A DNA stretch of 64,000 nucleotides. Origin: JBMNCR01 sp049366695. Lineage in GTDB: Bacteria > Bacillota > Clostridia > Eubacteriales > Alkalibacteraceae. Positions 17,638-28,073 of the stretch are shown here, one piece after another; the stretch's first letter is position 1, and the number at the start of each line of letters is the position of its first letter. The stretch lies in assembly GCA_049366695.1 (NCBI GenBank), contig JBMNCR010000060.1:1-64000 (forward strand), given 5' to 3'. The position numbers and the translations under genes were made by a program. The notes under the pieces were generated by a model. The model saw nothing but the letters and a program-made list of their open reading frames with translations, was not told the DNA's origin and did no database searches.

Positions 17638-20034
17638 TTATACTCCTCGTTTAAAATGACCTTTTGTGATTGCTTCATTTTTATTTGTTAGTAATTCAAA
17701 CTTATTTGTGGTACTTTTTTCTTTTAGTTTTTCATTATATCCCTCTATAGTATATAATACTTCGTCGATACTTTCATCAGTAACATCTATTCTATATTTA
17801 TTAATACCAGTAATTTTATCAATTTCATCATATAAGCTTGTTTTCTTAGAATTATATATATGAGTTCTATCCATATTATCAGTATATACGGGAAATTTAT
17901 AGCCTCTTTTATCTTTAAGATAAGTATTATTACCTCTTAACTTTATCAAATTATATTCACTTATCATTACTTCATTATTCCCATGTACAAATATACCTAG
18001 ATCAATAACAGAATTTTTTGTTAAATAATCTATTTCATTATTATTTAGTTCAACAGATAAGTAAGCTAATTTAATATTTAATTCTTTAAATTGCATTAAA
18101 GTATATTTATTAAATATATGCATATTCCAATCAACTTCCATTGGTATTTTGCTATTAAAAAATATATTGATTAATTCATAATTTGATAATAAAACTCCAT
18201 CCATACCAAAATGTTTTACATTATCCATATAGCTCAATAAATTATCGAGATAATCTTTTCTTGTGACTTTAGGGAAAGCTATTATTATATCTTTATTATT
18301 ACTCTTGCATTTATTTATCACTTGCAAATATTTGTTACGATCAAATTCTATATCTCCACCAAAAATAATTTCATCTACATCAGATTTTATTATCTCATTA
18401 ATTAATTCCAATCTATCTGTTTTTATTACAAATTTCTTTTTTGAAATATTCCTTTTAGTAATATTTGATTTAAATTCTTTTTCGATTGTTTTTATTTCAA
18501 CTTTTGTGCGTTTTTTATCTGTTATCTCATAAATTAATTTTTTTATTTGTATTCGTCTTATTTCATTTATCTGTGAAATAGGAATGCTAATGTTATCTTC
18601 CACTTCTAATGTTAATTCTTCAAAATAAAATGGTGTTCCTCCAAGTTTATTTATTTGTTTTTTAACTCTTTCTTTATCAATTGATTTATTTATTGCTTTT
18701 TCTATCTTAAATGTGCTATAGTATTCAACACAAATATTATTATATTGAATTTTCGAATAAATGGGTTCATTAAATTTTAGAACAAACTGTCCTTTTATTG
18801 GTAATTTGTATGGAAAATCTTTACTTAGTATTTCTTTTATTTCTTTTTCCAACATAGAATCTTTTGTTTTAAAAACTTTATCACCTAATTTAACTTTTTT
18901 TTCTACTTTAAATAATATTTCATCCCCTATATTCGCTTGAGTTATTTTCTTATTCTCTTTATTATAAAAATCCTTTAGATACACACCAAATTCATTTTCT
19001 TTACCCTTTATTAATAATCCATCTCCTATAAATATACTCTCACTCAAAATAACAGATACCATATTAGAGTAGATTTTATTTATTTTCCCTATATAAATTC
19101 CTCTGTTTTTAGGCATATCTTTTACTATCAATTCATCTTGACTTAATTTTTCTTTTGGTGAATAACCCGATGTAAATTTTCTATTAAAAACTTGCTCAAT
19201 ATTTTTTAACTCTTTATTCGTTATTTTTACTTTCTTGAACTTAAAATATGAGTCAATCAATTTTCTATATGCAGACACCACTGTATAAACATAATCTGCA
19301 TTTTTTTTCCTACCTTCTATTTTCAATGAATGAACTCCATTATTGATTATATCTTCAAAAATACTTGTAGTATTAAGATCTTTTGGACTTAGCAGATATC
19401 CTTCATCTATTTTTTTATTATTCTCCCAAAGTTCATAATATTTTCTACATGGTTGAGCACAACATCCTCTATTACCACTTCTTCCTCCAATCATACTACT
19501 CATCAAACACTGTCCTGAGTAACATATACACATTGCTCCATGGTTAAATATCTTTATTTCACTCTTTGATTTATTTACAATATCTTTTATTTCTTTTCCA
19601 GCTAATTCTCTTGCTAGAACTATTCTTTCATATCCTAAACTTTCTAATAATTGTACTCCATATATACTATGAATAAACATTTGTGTACTACTATGAATAG
19701 GCAAAGAAGAAAATATTTTTTTCATCAAAAAAAACAAACCCATATCTTGAATTATAATTGCATCAACATTGATACTATATAGATAGTGTATATATTCTAA
19801 TACATCTTTTATTTCTTTATCTTTAATTAAAATATTTATCGTGGCATACACTTTTTTATTAAATAAATGACAATACTCTATAACATCCGCCAATTCTTCT
19901 CTTGAAAAATTTTCAGCATTTAAACGCGCATTAAATTCTTTTCCACCAAGATATACTGCATCAGCACCTGCAAAAACTGCAGCTTTTAAAACTTGTACAT
20001 TACCAACTGGAGCTAATAATTCAGGCTTTTTCAT
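17638..20034 (-). CDS. U32 family protein with DUF3656 region, RlhA-like
   Basis: The N-terminal 330 residues are a U32 'peptidase' TIM-barrel: ELLAPVGN at the start, STQMF, and the four-cysteine Fe-S pattern in HGAMCICYSGQC...GNRGCCAQPC (Cys169/171, 176, 191/192, 196). The length (798 aa) and long C-terminal part match the RlhA subgroup. In E. coli, RlhA makes 5-hydroxycytidine 2501 in 23S rRNA using prephenate and an Fe-S cluster. I infer an RNA hydroxylase rather than a protease. It sits between a D,D-carboxypeptidase gene (9 bases) and mutS2. AGGTG precedes the ATG. Confidence 0.85.
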   Translation of the reverse strand: MKKPELLAPVGNVQVLKAAVFAGADAVYLGGKEFNARLNAENFSREELADVIEYCHLFNKKVYATINILIKDKEIKDVLEYIHYLYSINVDAIIIQDMGLFFLMKKIFSSLPIHSSTQMFIHSIYGVQLLESLGYERIVLARELAGKEIKDIVNKSKSEIKIFNHGAMCICYSGQCLMSSMIGGRSGNRGCCAQPCRKYYELWENNKKIDEGYLLSPKDLNTTSIFEDIINNGVHSLKIEGRKKNADYVYTVVSAYRKLIDSYFKFKKVKITNKELKNIEQVFNRKFTSGYSPKEKLSQDELIVKDMPKNRGIYIGKINKIYSNMVSVILSESIFIGDGLLIKGKENEFGVYLKDFYNKENKKITQANIGDEILFKVEKKVKLGDKVFKTKDSMLEKEIKEILSKDFPYKLPIKGQFVLKFNEPIYSKIQYNNICVEYYSTFKIEKAINKSIDKERVKKQINKLGGTPFYFEELTLEVEDNISIPISQINEIRRIQIKKLIYEITDKKRTKVEIKTIEKEFKSNITKRNISKKKFVIKTDRLELINEIIKSDVDEIIFGGDIEFDRNKYLQVINKCKSNNKDIIIAFPKVTRKDYLDNLLSYMDNVKHFGMDGVLLSNYELINIFFNSKIPMEVDWNMHIFNKYTLMQFKELNIKLAYLSVELNNNEIDYLTKNSVIDLGIFVHGNNEVMISEYNLIKLRGNNTYLKDKRGYKFPVYTDNMDRTHIYNSKKTSLYDEIDKITGINKYRIDVTDESIDEVLYTIEGYNEKLKEKSTTNKFELLTNKNEAITKGHFKRGV

Positions 20035-20043
20035 TTAGTACAC

Positions 20044-21336
20044 CTACTTACGCTTTCTAAAAATATAAATTAATAGAATTATTATATATATAACTATAAG
20101 TTGCCATTGAAATAAAAAATCAATAAGATTTCTTTTACTTACATCGTTCCCAGCATATAAGTCAGTTTCTGCAATAATACTTTCATCAACACTATATTGC
20201 AATTTTGCAATAATATCACCTTTATTTATTTCTTTTAATATTTCAACCTCAGATTCTTCTGTAAAACTAATTATTGACGTATCATATGCTATTAACATTT
20301 CAACATTTGCTTCTTGCTTATTTTGTAAAAGAACAGAAATATTTTCCTTCGTAATTAATGATATTTGATCTGCAGACAAAAAATTATTGTTAATAACATT
20401 AATTTTTTTTATTTCTTCATTTGATTCTACTAATATGACATCTTTATAGTTTTCAAAAGCATACTTTATCAACTTTTCTCCTTCTTGCCATATCCCGGGA
20501 AAATTACTATGGTAAATAACACCCAGTAAATCCAAATCTTCATTACTAGCAGAAAAGACGAGACACCTACCTGCTGGAGTAGTAAAACCTGTTTTCACTC
20601 CTGTGACTTGGCTATTATAATATTGATTTTCTCCTGTGTAATATACATAGGGTATTATATCCCATTTTTTATGCAAAAAAATATTCGTATTTATCCATTT
20701 ATGTATCCCAATATTAGTTTCTAAATCATATTGAGGAGTTTTTACAATTTCTTCAATAAATTCATATTCTAACAACTCTCTAGCTATTATTATTATATCT
20801 TCAGGAGTAGTATAATGATTTTCATCATGCAAACCATGGGGATTTACAAAATGTGTATTAATTGCGTTTAACGCACTTGCTTTTTTATTCATAAGCTCTA
20901 CAAAGTATGAAATAGCTCCTTCAATAGTCATATTATTATTATGACTTACCTTTTTTGAAACATTAACAGCAAAGGTATTTGCTACATCATTGCCTGATTC
21001 TATTAATAATCCATATAATAAATCTTTAACTTTTATTACTTCTCCTATGCTCAAATCAGCATTACTGCTGTCTGCCGTAATTAAGTTAATCTCAGACCCT
21101 ACAATAATCTCATCATCTAAATCTAAATTCTCCATTACCAATAATGCAGTCATTAACTTTGTAGTACTAGCCGGATAAAACTTTTTATTAATATTTTTTT
21201 CAAATAATATTTTGCCATAATTTTCTTCATATAATAAAATTCCTCGATCATTTTCAAAAGTTAATTCTTCAGCCCATACTACATTAGTAAATAATAAGAA
21301 TATTAATATAATAAAAAATATCTTTTTTTTCTTCAC
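20044..21336 (-). CDS. D-alanyl-D-alanine carboxypeptidase (DacA/DacF family, S11)
   Basis: Removes the terminal D-Ala of peptidoglycan stem peptides outside the membrane. Signal peptide at residues 1-22. Active-site motifs: STTK (Ser57, Lys60), SGN (114-116) and KTG (248-250). Unlike DacA with its C-terminal amphipathic helix, this protein ends in a full hydrophobic membrane segment (about 404-425) and RKRK. Thus it is anchored at the C terminus. GTG start ten bases after AGAGG. The spacing and direction put it in one transcript with the U32 gene and mutS2. Confidence 0.92.
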   Translation of the reverse strand: MKKKKIFFIILIFLLFTNVVWAEELTFENDRGILLYEENYGKILFEKNINKKFYPASTTKLMTALLVMENLDLDDEIIVGSEINLITADSSNADLSIGEVIKVKDLLYGLLIESGNDVANTFAVNVSKKVSHNNNMTIEGAISYFVELMNKKASALNAINTHFVNPHGLHDENHYTTPEDIIIIARELLEYEFIEEIVKTPQYDLETNIGIHKWINTNIFLHKKWDIIPYVYYTGENQYYNSQVTGVKTGFTTPAGRCLVFSASNEDLDLLGVIYHSNFPGIWQEGEKLIKYAFENYKDVILVESNEEIKKINVINNNFLSADQISLITKENISVLLQNKQEANVEMLIAYDTSIISFTEESEVEILKEINKGDIIAKLQYSVDESIIAETDLYAGNDVSKRNLIDFLFQWQLIVIYIIILLIYIFRKRK

Positions 21337-21369
21337 AAGTACACATCCTCTTCTATATCAGTAATAAAA

Positions 21370-21395
21370 TATTGGGGACTGGCAATGCCATCCCC
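21370..21395 (-). terminator. weak terminator downstream of the M16C peptidase
   Basis: On the minus strand GGGGATGGCA pairs with TGCCAGTCCCC with one bulged base (21374-21395), followed by an A/T-mixed tail. The stem is good but the T run is poor. Confidence 0.5.
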
Positions 21396-21487
21396 ATATA
21401 TGATATATACTTTTAATAATTTAAACATAGTAATGTTAATAATATTTTTGTAAAGTCTCAAGTTACGGAAACTCTTAGTATTAAACT

Positions 21488-24415
21488 TTATTTAAACAAA
21501 TCAATTAAATTTTCAAATAAATTTTCCTCACTTTTAATTTTGTTATCATTTCCTAAAACGCATAAATAGTTTTTATCCATACATTCTTTTAATACATGGG
21601 ACAAATTTTTAATATCTTCTACATTTGTTGAAAGGATTTCATCCCTTTCTTTCTGTATATCTCCTTGGTTAATATTTCTTAAATAGTTTCCAGTGGCTAG
21701 ATTACCCTTCATCCATGGAGTCATAGCAACGTCTATATTACTTATAGTACCTATTATATATTTATTCATTTCTCTTTTAGAAGCATCAAAATCGTTGATA
21801 TATTTATAAGCATTATCAAAAATCTCCACTGTATTTTTTAAATTTGGATCTCTATATGAACCTAAAAATATTGACCCAGATTTCCCAATAGTAAAGAAAG
21901 CACCATATGCTCCGCCTTGAACTCTTACCTTATTCCAAAGATAATCAGTACTTAAAATACTTTTTAACACTTGATATGTTCCATTATACTCATAATTCAT
22001 TCTTTTTAGATTATACGCTTTTCCAACGTATTGAACCTTACTTGAAGTCATAATTCCTTCATTTAATTTATCCAATGAAAAATTAAGACTATTTTCATTT
22101 ATAGGTATAGAACCTAGATTATCGTATAATAAGTGAAAATTATTGTCAAAATTTGAATAAGACTCATTATCACAAGTTAAACTAATTATTAAATTATCTT
22201 TATTAAACATTAATTTGCTGACTTTTTCTAGATTAGCTGTTATTTCTTCATAGGAAGTATCAAAATTTTCATCTAGTTCTCTAAGAAAATAATAAAAATC
22301 CAAACCATTAACATGCTCCAAAAATTTTGCAGAATTTGAATAATACGAATGAACTCTATTTGAAACAATTCTGTGTCCAGCACTCATAAAATTCATTTCC
22401 ATTCTTATTTTTTCACTTTGTATTATTTCTTTCAATCTTTGTTTTTCATCAAATTTTGTCATGCATATTATTTCTTTAAATAACTCAAATAATTTATTTA
22501 TATTTTGATTTAGGACTCTCCCTCTTATAATAAATTTAGGACTATATTTTTCCAAATCCTTTATATCGCCATAAACATCAATATCAAAGTCAATACCACC
22601 GGTATTTATTTGTATTTCATTGATTAATTGTTCAAAATCATAAGAATCTGTACTTACTTCACCTAAATATCTAGCTAATAGTGATACATACGAAACAAGA
22701 TTAACATCCACTGACTTAATATTAAATAACAAATCCACATATGATATACCGTTAGTAGAAATCGGGTGATATAATACATCACTACCTTTATATTCTTTCA
22801 ACTCAATGGGCAACACTTCACTATAATTTGAAATATCTTCCAATGGAAGCAATGGAATTTTTTCTATATCTTCCTCTCTATCAGGAGTATTTTGTTTTTT
22901 AATTAATTCATGCGTCTCTTTAATTAATATCTCAAGTTCCTCTTTACTTAATTGTTCTTTATAATCTTTTAGTTCTTTATATATTTCTTTCTCTCTTTTA
23001 TCCACAAGACCTTTTTGAGGTTTTACTATCAATAAATTCCTATGATTATTTGATAAAAGATATTTTTCGATTAACTGTTCAAAATAGTTAGTTTCCAATG
23101 CATTTCTTATTGAGGCTAAATATCCTTCATATTCTAAATGAACCGCTGGATGGTGATCATAAAGCCAACTTTCCATTATATTAATTCCATAGATTAATCC
23201 TTTTGGATATGAGCCATGGTCAGCTTCTTTTAGCTTAAATTCTGTTATGTTAATAGCTGCCTTAATTTGATCTTTTTTTATCCCATTAATAACTAAATTT
23301 TTTAAAGTATCGAGTAAAATTTGTTGGAATTTTTCTTTATTGTCTTCATTAGAATTTTTCACATGTATACTTATTACGGGTTGAAGTATACTCCCGTCAT
23401 AATGACCCATAACGTCTTTTCCAATTTGAGCCTCTAGCAATGCTTTCTTTAATGGTGCAGAAGGCGAATTCAATAAGATATGAGTTAATATCTCTAAAGC
23501 TAAATGAACTTGACCATCTGTAGATGTACCTGTTACAAAATTCATTGTTAAAAAGGTTTTATCATCTAAAGTTTCATTTTCAGATACAGGATAATAGTAA
23601 ATTTCTTCTCTAGGTATATCAAATGGTTTTTGTAAAGGTATAGTTGAATCAATATCAATCTTTTTATATTGTGATAAGTAATTTTGATCTATAAATTCTA
23701 AGTGTTCTAAAACATCACCATTTCCATACAAATAAATATAACTATTCGAAGGATGATAGTATTTCTGATGGAATTCAGTAAAGTCTTCAAATGTCAAATC
23801 TGTAATATTATCAGGATCTCCTCCTGATTCTTTACCATAGGGACTATCTGGAAAAAGTGTTTCTTGCACTTTTCTACTTACTACTTCTTCAGGATTAGAA
23901 AATGCACCTTTCATCTCGTTATATACTACCCCTACATACCGAATATCCTCTTCTTCATTTTCTAAATGATAATGCCAGCCTTCTTGTAAAAATATACTTT
24001 TATCGGAATAAATTCTTGGATGAAATACAGCATCAAGATATACATCCATTAAATTCATAAAATCTTTATTGTTCTTACTTGCTACGGGATACATAGTTTT
24101 ATCTGGAAAAGTCATTGCATTTAAAAAAGTATTTAATGAGCCTTTTATTAATTCTACAAAAGGTTCTTTTACAGGATACTTCTCAGAACCACATAGTACT
24201 GAATGTTCTAATATATGTGGAAGTCCTGTACTATCATTTGGAGGAGTCCTAAAAGATATAGAAAATACTTTGTTATCATCCTCATTTGAAATATAAAATA
24301 ATTTCCCTCCAGTTTTGTTATGTTCAAATAATAAACCTAACGAACCTATTTCATTTATTTCTCTTATTTCTAACAATTTAAAATCACTATACGATTTTCC
24401 TACAATGTAATTCAC
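21488..24415 (-). CDS. M16C family zinc metallopeptidase (PreP/falcilysin-like)
   Basis: Large insulinase-type oligopeptidase of 975 aa with four M16 repeats. The inverted zinc motif is HILEH (His67, Glu70, His71), with the third ligand expected in VVYNEMKGAFSNPEE (about 165). Motifs such as GLPHILEHSVLCGSEKYP and the C-terminal VRVQGGAYGAF are family hallmarks. Bacterial members are cytosolic. The substrate is unknown but likely short peptides. A GTG at 24424 overlaps the AGGAG site. The GTG at 24413-24415, eight bases after it, is chosen. 42 bases after rarA. Confidence 0.93.
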   Translation of the reverse strand: MNYIVGKSYSDFKLLEIREINEIGSLGLLFEHNKTGGKLFYISNEDDNKVFSISFRTPPNDSTGLPHILEHSVLCGSEKYPVKEPFVELIKGSLNTFLNAMTFPDKTMYPVASKNNKDFMNLMDVYLDAVFHPRIYSDKSIFLQEGWHYHLENEEEDIRYVGVVYNEMKGAFSNPEEVVSRKVQETLFPDSPYGKESGGDPDNITDLTFEDFTEFHQKYYHPSNSYIYLYGNGDVLEHLEFIDQNYLSQYKKIDIDSTIPLQKPFDIPREEIYYYPVSENETLDDKTFLTMNFVTGTSTDGQVHLALEILTHILLNSPSAPLKKALLEAQIGKDVMGHYDGSILQPVISIHVKNSNEDNKEKFQQILLDTLKNLVINGIKKDQIKAAINITEFKLKEADHGSYPKGLIYGINIMESWLYDHHPAVHLEYEGYLASIRNALETNYFEQLIEKYLLSNNHRNLLIVKPQKGLVDKREKEIYKELKDYKEQLSKEELEILIKETHELIKKQNTPDREEDIEKIPLLPLEDISNYSEVLPIELKEYKGSDVLYHPISTNGISYVDLLFNIKSVDVNLVSYVSLLARYLGEVSTDSYDFEQLINEIQINTGGIDFDIDVYGDIKDLEKYSPKFIIRGRVLNQNINKLFELFKEIICMTKFDEKQRLKEIIQSEKIRMEMNFMSAGHRIVSNRVHSYYSNSAKFLEHVNGLDFYYFLRELDENFDTSYEEITANLEKVSKLMFNKDNLIISLTCDNESYSNFDNNFHLLYDNLGSIPINENSLNFSLDKLNEGIMTSSKVQYVGKAYNLKRMNYEYNGTYQVLKSILSTDYLWNKVRVQGGAYGAFFTIGKSGSIFLGSYRDPNLKNTVEIFDNAYKYINDFDASKREMNKYIIGTISNIDVAMTPWMKGNLATGNYLRNINQGDIQKERDEILSTNVEDIKNLSHVLKECMDKNYLCVLGNDNKIKSEENLFENLIDLFK

Positions 24416-24457
24416 TATTATCACTCCTTTGTTTAATTTACTACCTATAAGTAGTAT

Positions 24458-25783
24458 TTATGGCTTTTTTAACAATTCTAAATACTCTTTGATTTTCTTC
24501 TCATATCCATTTTCTGTTGGTTTATAATACTTTATATTTTCCATTTCTTTTGGCAAATAATCCTGTATTACATAATTCTCTTGATAATTATGTGGATATT
24601 TATAATCCTTTCCATGTCCCATTTCCTTTGCTCCACTATAATGAGAATCTTTTAAATGCAATGGCACCTCTCCCAGCCTATTCTTTCTTATATCATCTAA
24701 AGCTTTGTCTATTGCAACATACGATGCATTACTTTTCGGAGCACTAGCAAGATAAGTAACCGCTTGTGCTAGATTTATTCGAGCTTCCGGCATACCAATT
24801 ATTTCTACAGCTTTAAAAGCTGCAACTGCTATGGATAAAGCTTGTGGATCTGCATTTCCTATATCTTCTGAAGCTGCTATAACTAATCTTCTTGCTATAA
24901 ATTTAGGTTCTTCCCCACCTGCCAACATTTTTGCCATCCAATATAATGCTCCATCTGGATTAGATCCTCTTATACTCTTTATAAAAGCGGAAATAGTATC
25001 GTAATGCTTATCACCTTTTTTATCATAATACACAGCTCTTTTTTGAATACATTCTTCAATAATTTCTAAATTTAATATAATCCGTCCTTCTTTATTTTGA
25101 GGAGTTGTTAACACAGCTAACTCTAATGCATTTAATGCACTTCTGGCATCGCCTTCACTTATATTTGACAAATGTTCTAGTGCTGGATCATCAATAGTAA
25201 TATCAAGATTACCTAAACCTTTTATTTTATTATTGATTGCATTATTTATTATTATTTTTATATCTTCATTATTCAATTTCTTAAATTGAAAAATTCTAGA
25301 ACGCGAAATCAAAGGAGAATTAACCTCAAAATAAGGATTTTCTGTAGTTGCACCTATTAAAATAACAACCCCTTCTTCTACGGCAGGAAGGAGAGCATCC
25401 TGTTGAGATTTATTAAATCGATGTATTTCATCAATAAACAATATAGTTCTTTTATTATACATACCTAAATTCTCTTTTGATTTCTCTATAACTTCCCTAA
25501 TGTCCTTTATACCAGATGTTACTGCATTAAGTTGCTTAAATACACTTTTACTTTTATTTGAAATAACTTTAGCAAGAGTAGTTTTTCCAGTGCCGGGTGG
25601 TCCATATAGAATTAGAGAACTAATTTTATCTGCTTCTATACATCTATATAACAGTTTCCCTTTACCTAATATATGCTCCTGTCCAAAAAAATCTTCAAGG
25701 GTTTCTGGTCTCATTCTCACTGCTAAAGGTGCCTGTGTTTTTAAATTCGTCTTAATATTTTGACTAAAAAAATTCTCTTGCAT
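24458..25783 (-). CDS. rarA: replication-associated recombination protein RarA (MgsA)
   Basis: AAA+ ATPase of 441 aa related to clamp loaders, acting at stalled replication forks with SSB. N-terminal RMRPETLEDFFGQEHI, Walker A GPPGTGKT (61-68), Walker B LFIDEIHRFNKSQQD, sensor GATTENPYFEV, and the C-terminal tetramerisation region (with GSNPDGALYWMAKM and LPLHLKD-like segment PLHLKDSHYSGAKE). Upstream in-frame codons extend to 25837, but GGAGG stands seven bases before the ATG at 25781-25783 (MQENFF), which is the start. The 265 bases upstream hold nothing recognisable. Confidence 0.95.
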   Translation of the reverse strand: MQENFFSQNIKTNLKTQAPLAVRMRPETLEDFFGQEHILGKGKLLYRCIEADKISSLILYGPPGTGKTTLAKVISNKSKSVFKQLNAVTSGIKDIREVIEKSKENLGMYNKRTILFIDEIHRFNKSQQDALLPAVEEGVVILIGATTENPYFEVNSPLISRSRIFQFKKLNNEDIKIIINNAINNKIKGLGNLDITIDDPALEHLSNISEGDARSALNALELAVLTTPQNKEGRIILNLEIIEECIQKRAVYYDKKGDKHYDTISAFIKSIRGSNPDGALYWMAKMLAGGEEPKFIARRLVIAASEDIGNADPQALSIAVAAFKAVEIIGMPEARINLAQAVTYLASAPKSNASYVAIDKALDDIRKNRLGEVPLHLKDSHYSGAKEMGHGKDYKYPHNYQENYVIQDYLPKEMENIKYYKPTENGYEKKIKEYLELLKKP

Positions 25784-26048
25784 ATTTATCCTCCATTGAA
25801 AAAAGTTTAGATTATAGCAAACTAAAACAGATGACAAAACAGTATCATAATGAAATAGAGTTTTTCAATCTTTAAATTTTATTAGCACTATTTTTATTTA
25901 AAAACATTACTCAAATTATTTAAATTTATTCTATTACAAATATACACACACATTAAAGCATTAGTATATTAATTTAAAATACCTTGTTTTAAATAATCAT
26001 CTTAATAATTATATCACTTCTATAATCCATATATTTCATTACTCTATA

Positions 26049-28073
26049 TTATTTTACATATTCTTCAATATATCGTATATCAGTACTTTTTAATTTAAAA
26101 TATTTATAAAAGTAATTATCTATTTCGTTTAAAATATTATCTATTTTTTCCTGAGCCCCTACTTTTTTTAACTTAATTATACTATCATAATATTGTTTAA
26201 ATAGTACATTTGTCTCTTCGTCAATAGCAGGTATTTTAATACGCATTATTGTGTTTGGATAATATTCATACAAATTTGCCCCTAATTTTTTCGCAAATGA
26301 TTTAAAATATAATTCGTAGAGTTTACTATTTAATATACATACTAAAAATTCATATGAATAATTATTATATAAATTATCCTTGAGGATTAACGAATATATA
26401 TCTGCGCTAAAATAATTATCTTCTGTATCTATTGCAAACCTATTACCTGATGCTTTATAAGGAAATATTATTTTTTTTACCTTAAATACTTCTTTTTTTC
26501 TTCCCCATTGTAATTGATACCATTTTTTTATTCCTTTTCTACATTCTCTCCGATTTTCTAACCTATCTTTGAACTTTAATAAATGTCTATATTCATGTTT
26601 ATAATTTTCTATATATTCTATATTATCAGTATAGAGTAAATATTTTTCACCTGATGTAATAAAATATTTATCAATATTAGTATTCTTTATCCATGGTTCT
26701 AACAAATCTTCACAAAAGCCATTTGTCTTTTCCTTTTCTATTACAAAAGCCTTGTCACATCCAGATATTATTCCCTGATAACTATGACAGATACTATTTA
26801 AACACCAAAAAGATTTCTTATTTATTTTTTGGATTATATCACTTGTAACCTCATCGATTAATTGCCAACCTTCATCTTTTAATGCACTTTGATTCAAACT
26901 AAAAGTAAAATACAAAGATTTGCTTTGTTCTAGGAATAGTTCTTCGTAATTTTTTATTTTTATAGTTTCTTTCATTTTATATACATGCGTTATTGTTGGT
27001 ACAATTGAATTTTTCATAAGCATAATAATTGCTAAATCTACTTTTGCACCTTTAATAACTCTAGTCCCATTAAAATCTATGATTTTATTAACTTGTGTGT
27101 TATCTTTAAGATATTTCCTTAAACCTTTTCCATATAAAGATTCTAAAAAATATCGAGATGAAATAAAAGTTAATTTCCCATTATTTCTCAGTAAATCTAA
27201 TCCTTTTTTAAAGAAACAATAAGAAATATCTCCTTTATCGTAAAATACATCACTATACTTTTGCCGCAAATTACGTGAATAATCCATATCTAACTGTTTA
27301 TGCCCTATATAAGGTGGATTGCCTATAACGTAGTCAAATTGTATACCATCAATCTCTTTTATGTCATCTAATAAGGCATCATTATTAAATATGTTCTTTA
27401 TAGGAATAAAAATATCAATCTTTAAATTAAGAACTAATTTACATATTAATGAAGATAGCTTATCATTTTCAATACCATATAATTGCTTACTAATTATTCG
27501 ACAGTGTACTATATTCCTAATATTATCATTATATGTAAATAATTTTTTATCGTATTCTATAATATTGTCATATAATTCATTTAAAAAAAATCCACTACCG
27601 CAAGAAGGATCTATTATTTTAATTTTGGAATCAAAATTAATTTCTGATAATTGAATCATATATTTAATAATCGATAAAGGAGTATAAAACATACCTTTAC
27701 TTTTTTTAACTTTCACTTTATTTAAATGTTCAAAAATATAACCAAATAAAATACTATCATATCCAAACAAAGATGTTGCGCTATTTATAAATTCAAGTAC
27801 TAAATCCCAAGTATAATCATTAATTGTACATATATTTTCTTTATAATACTCATATTTTTTCCCACTCCACAACTCTATTATCCCATTTATTGTAAACTTA
27901 TTTTTAAATGTTTTCAAAACATATGTATCATAAGTAATTATATTATTCTCAAGTAAGTATTTCAAAAACAAACTTTTTATAATTAATAATAACTTCTCTT
28001 CATCTTTCTCTATAAAAGATATTTCATTATATAATTTCTCTACATCCCTAAAGATTTTTTTATACTCTTTCAT
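26049..28073 (-). CDS. orphan N6-adenine DNA methyltransferase, CamA-like
   Basis: Gamma-class adenine methyltransferase of 674 aa. SAM motif I is DPSCGSGFFL (Asp155), preceded by GMFYTPLSII. The catalytic NPPYIG begins at Asn252. The C-terminal half is a TaqI-like target-recognition domain with QGIISGCDKAF, LENRRECRKGIKKWYQLQWG and ADIYSL. From memory these blocks align almost residue for residue with the C. difficile orphan methyltransferase CamA (about 577 aa, CAAAAA sites). The difference is an extra helical N-terminal region of roughly 95 residues. I see no nuclease motif and no restriction gene on either side. Non-coding stretches of 265 and 523 bases flank it. Confidence 0.88.
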   Translation of the reverse strand: MKEYKKIFRDVEKLYNEISFIEKDEEKLLLIIKSLFLKYLLENNIITYDTYVLKTFKNKFTINGIIELWSGKKYEYYKENICTINDYTWDLVLEFINSATSLFGYDSILFGYIFEHLNKVKVKKSKGMFYTPLSIIKYMIQLSEINFDSKIKIIDPSCGSGFFLNELYDNIIEYDKKLFTYNDNIRNIVHCRIISKQLYGIENDKLSSLICKLVLNLKIDIFIPIKNIFNNDALLDDIKEIDGIQFDYVIGNPPYIGHKQLDMDYSRNLRQKYSDVFYDKGDISYCFFKKGLDLLRNNGKLTFISSRYFLESLYGKGLRKYLKDNTQVNKIIDFNGTRVIKGAKVDLAIIMLMKNSIVPTITHVYKMKETIKIKNYEELFLEQSKSLYFTFSLNQSALKDEGWQLIDEVTSDIIQKINKKSFWCLNSICHSYQGIISGCDKAFVIEKEKTNGFCEDLLEPWIKNTNIDKYFITSGEKYLLYTDNIEYIENYKHEYRHLLKFKDRLENRRECRKGIKKWYQLQWGRKKEVFKVKKIIFPYKASGNRFAIDTEDNYFSADIYSLILKDNLYNNYSYEFLVCILNSKLYELYFKSFAKKLGANLYEYYPNTIMRIKIPAIDEETNVLFKQYYDSIIKLKKVGAQEKIDNILNEIDNYFYKYFKLKSTDIRYIEEYVK

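Noticed and set aside
26049..28073. Type IIG restriction-modification enzyme
   Set aside because: The N-terminal region is only about 120 residues, helical, and has no PD-(D/E)xK pattern; the rest is methyltransferase and recognition domain.
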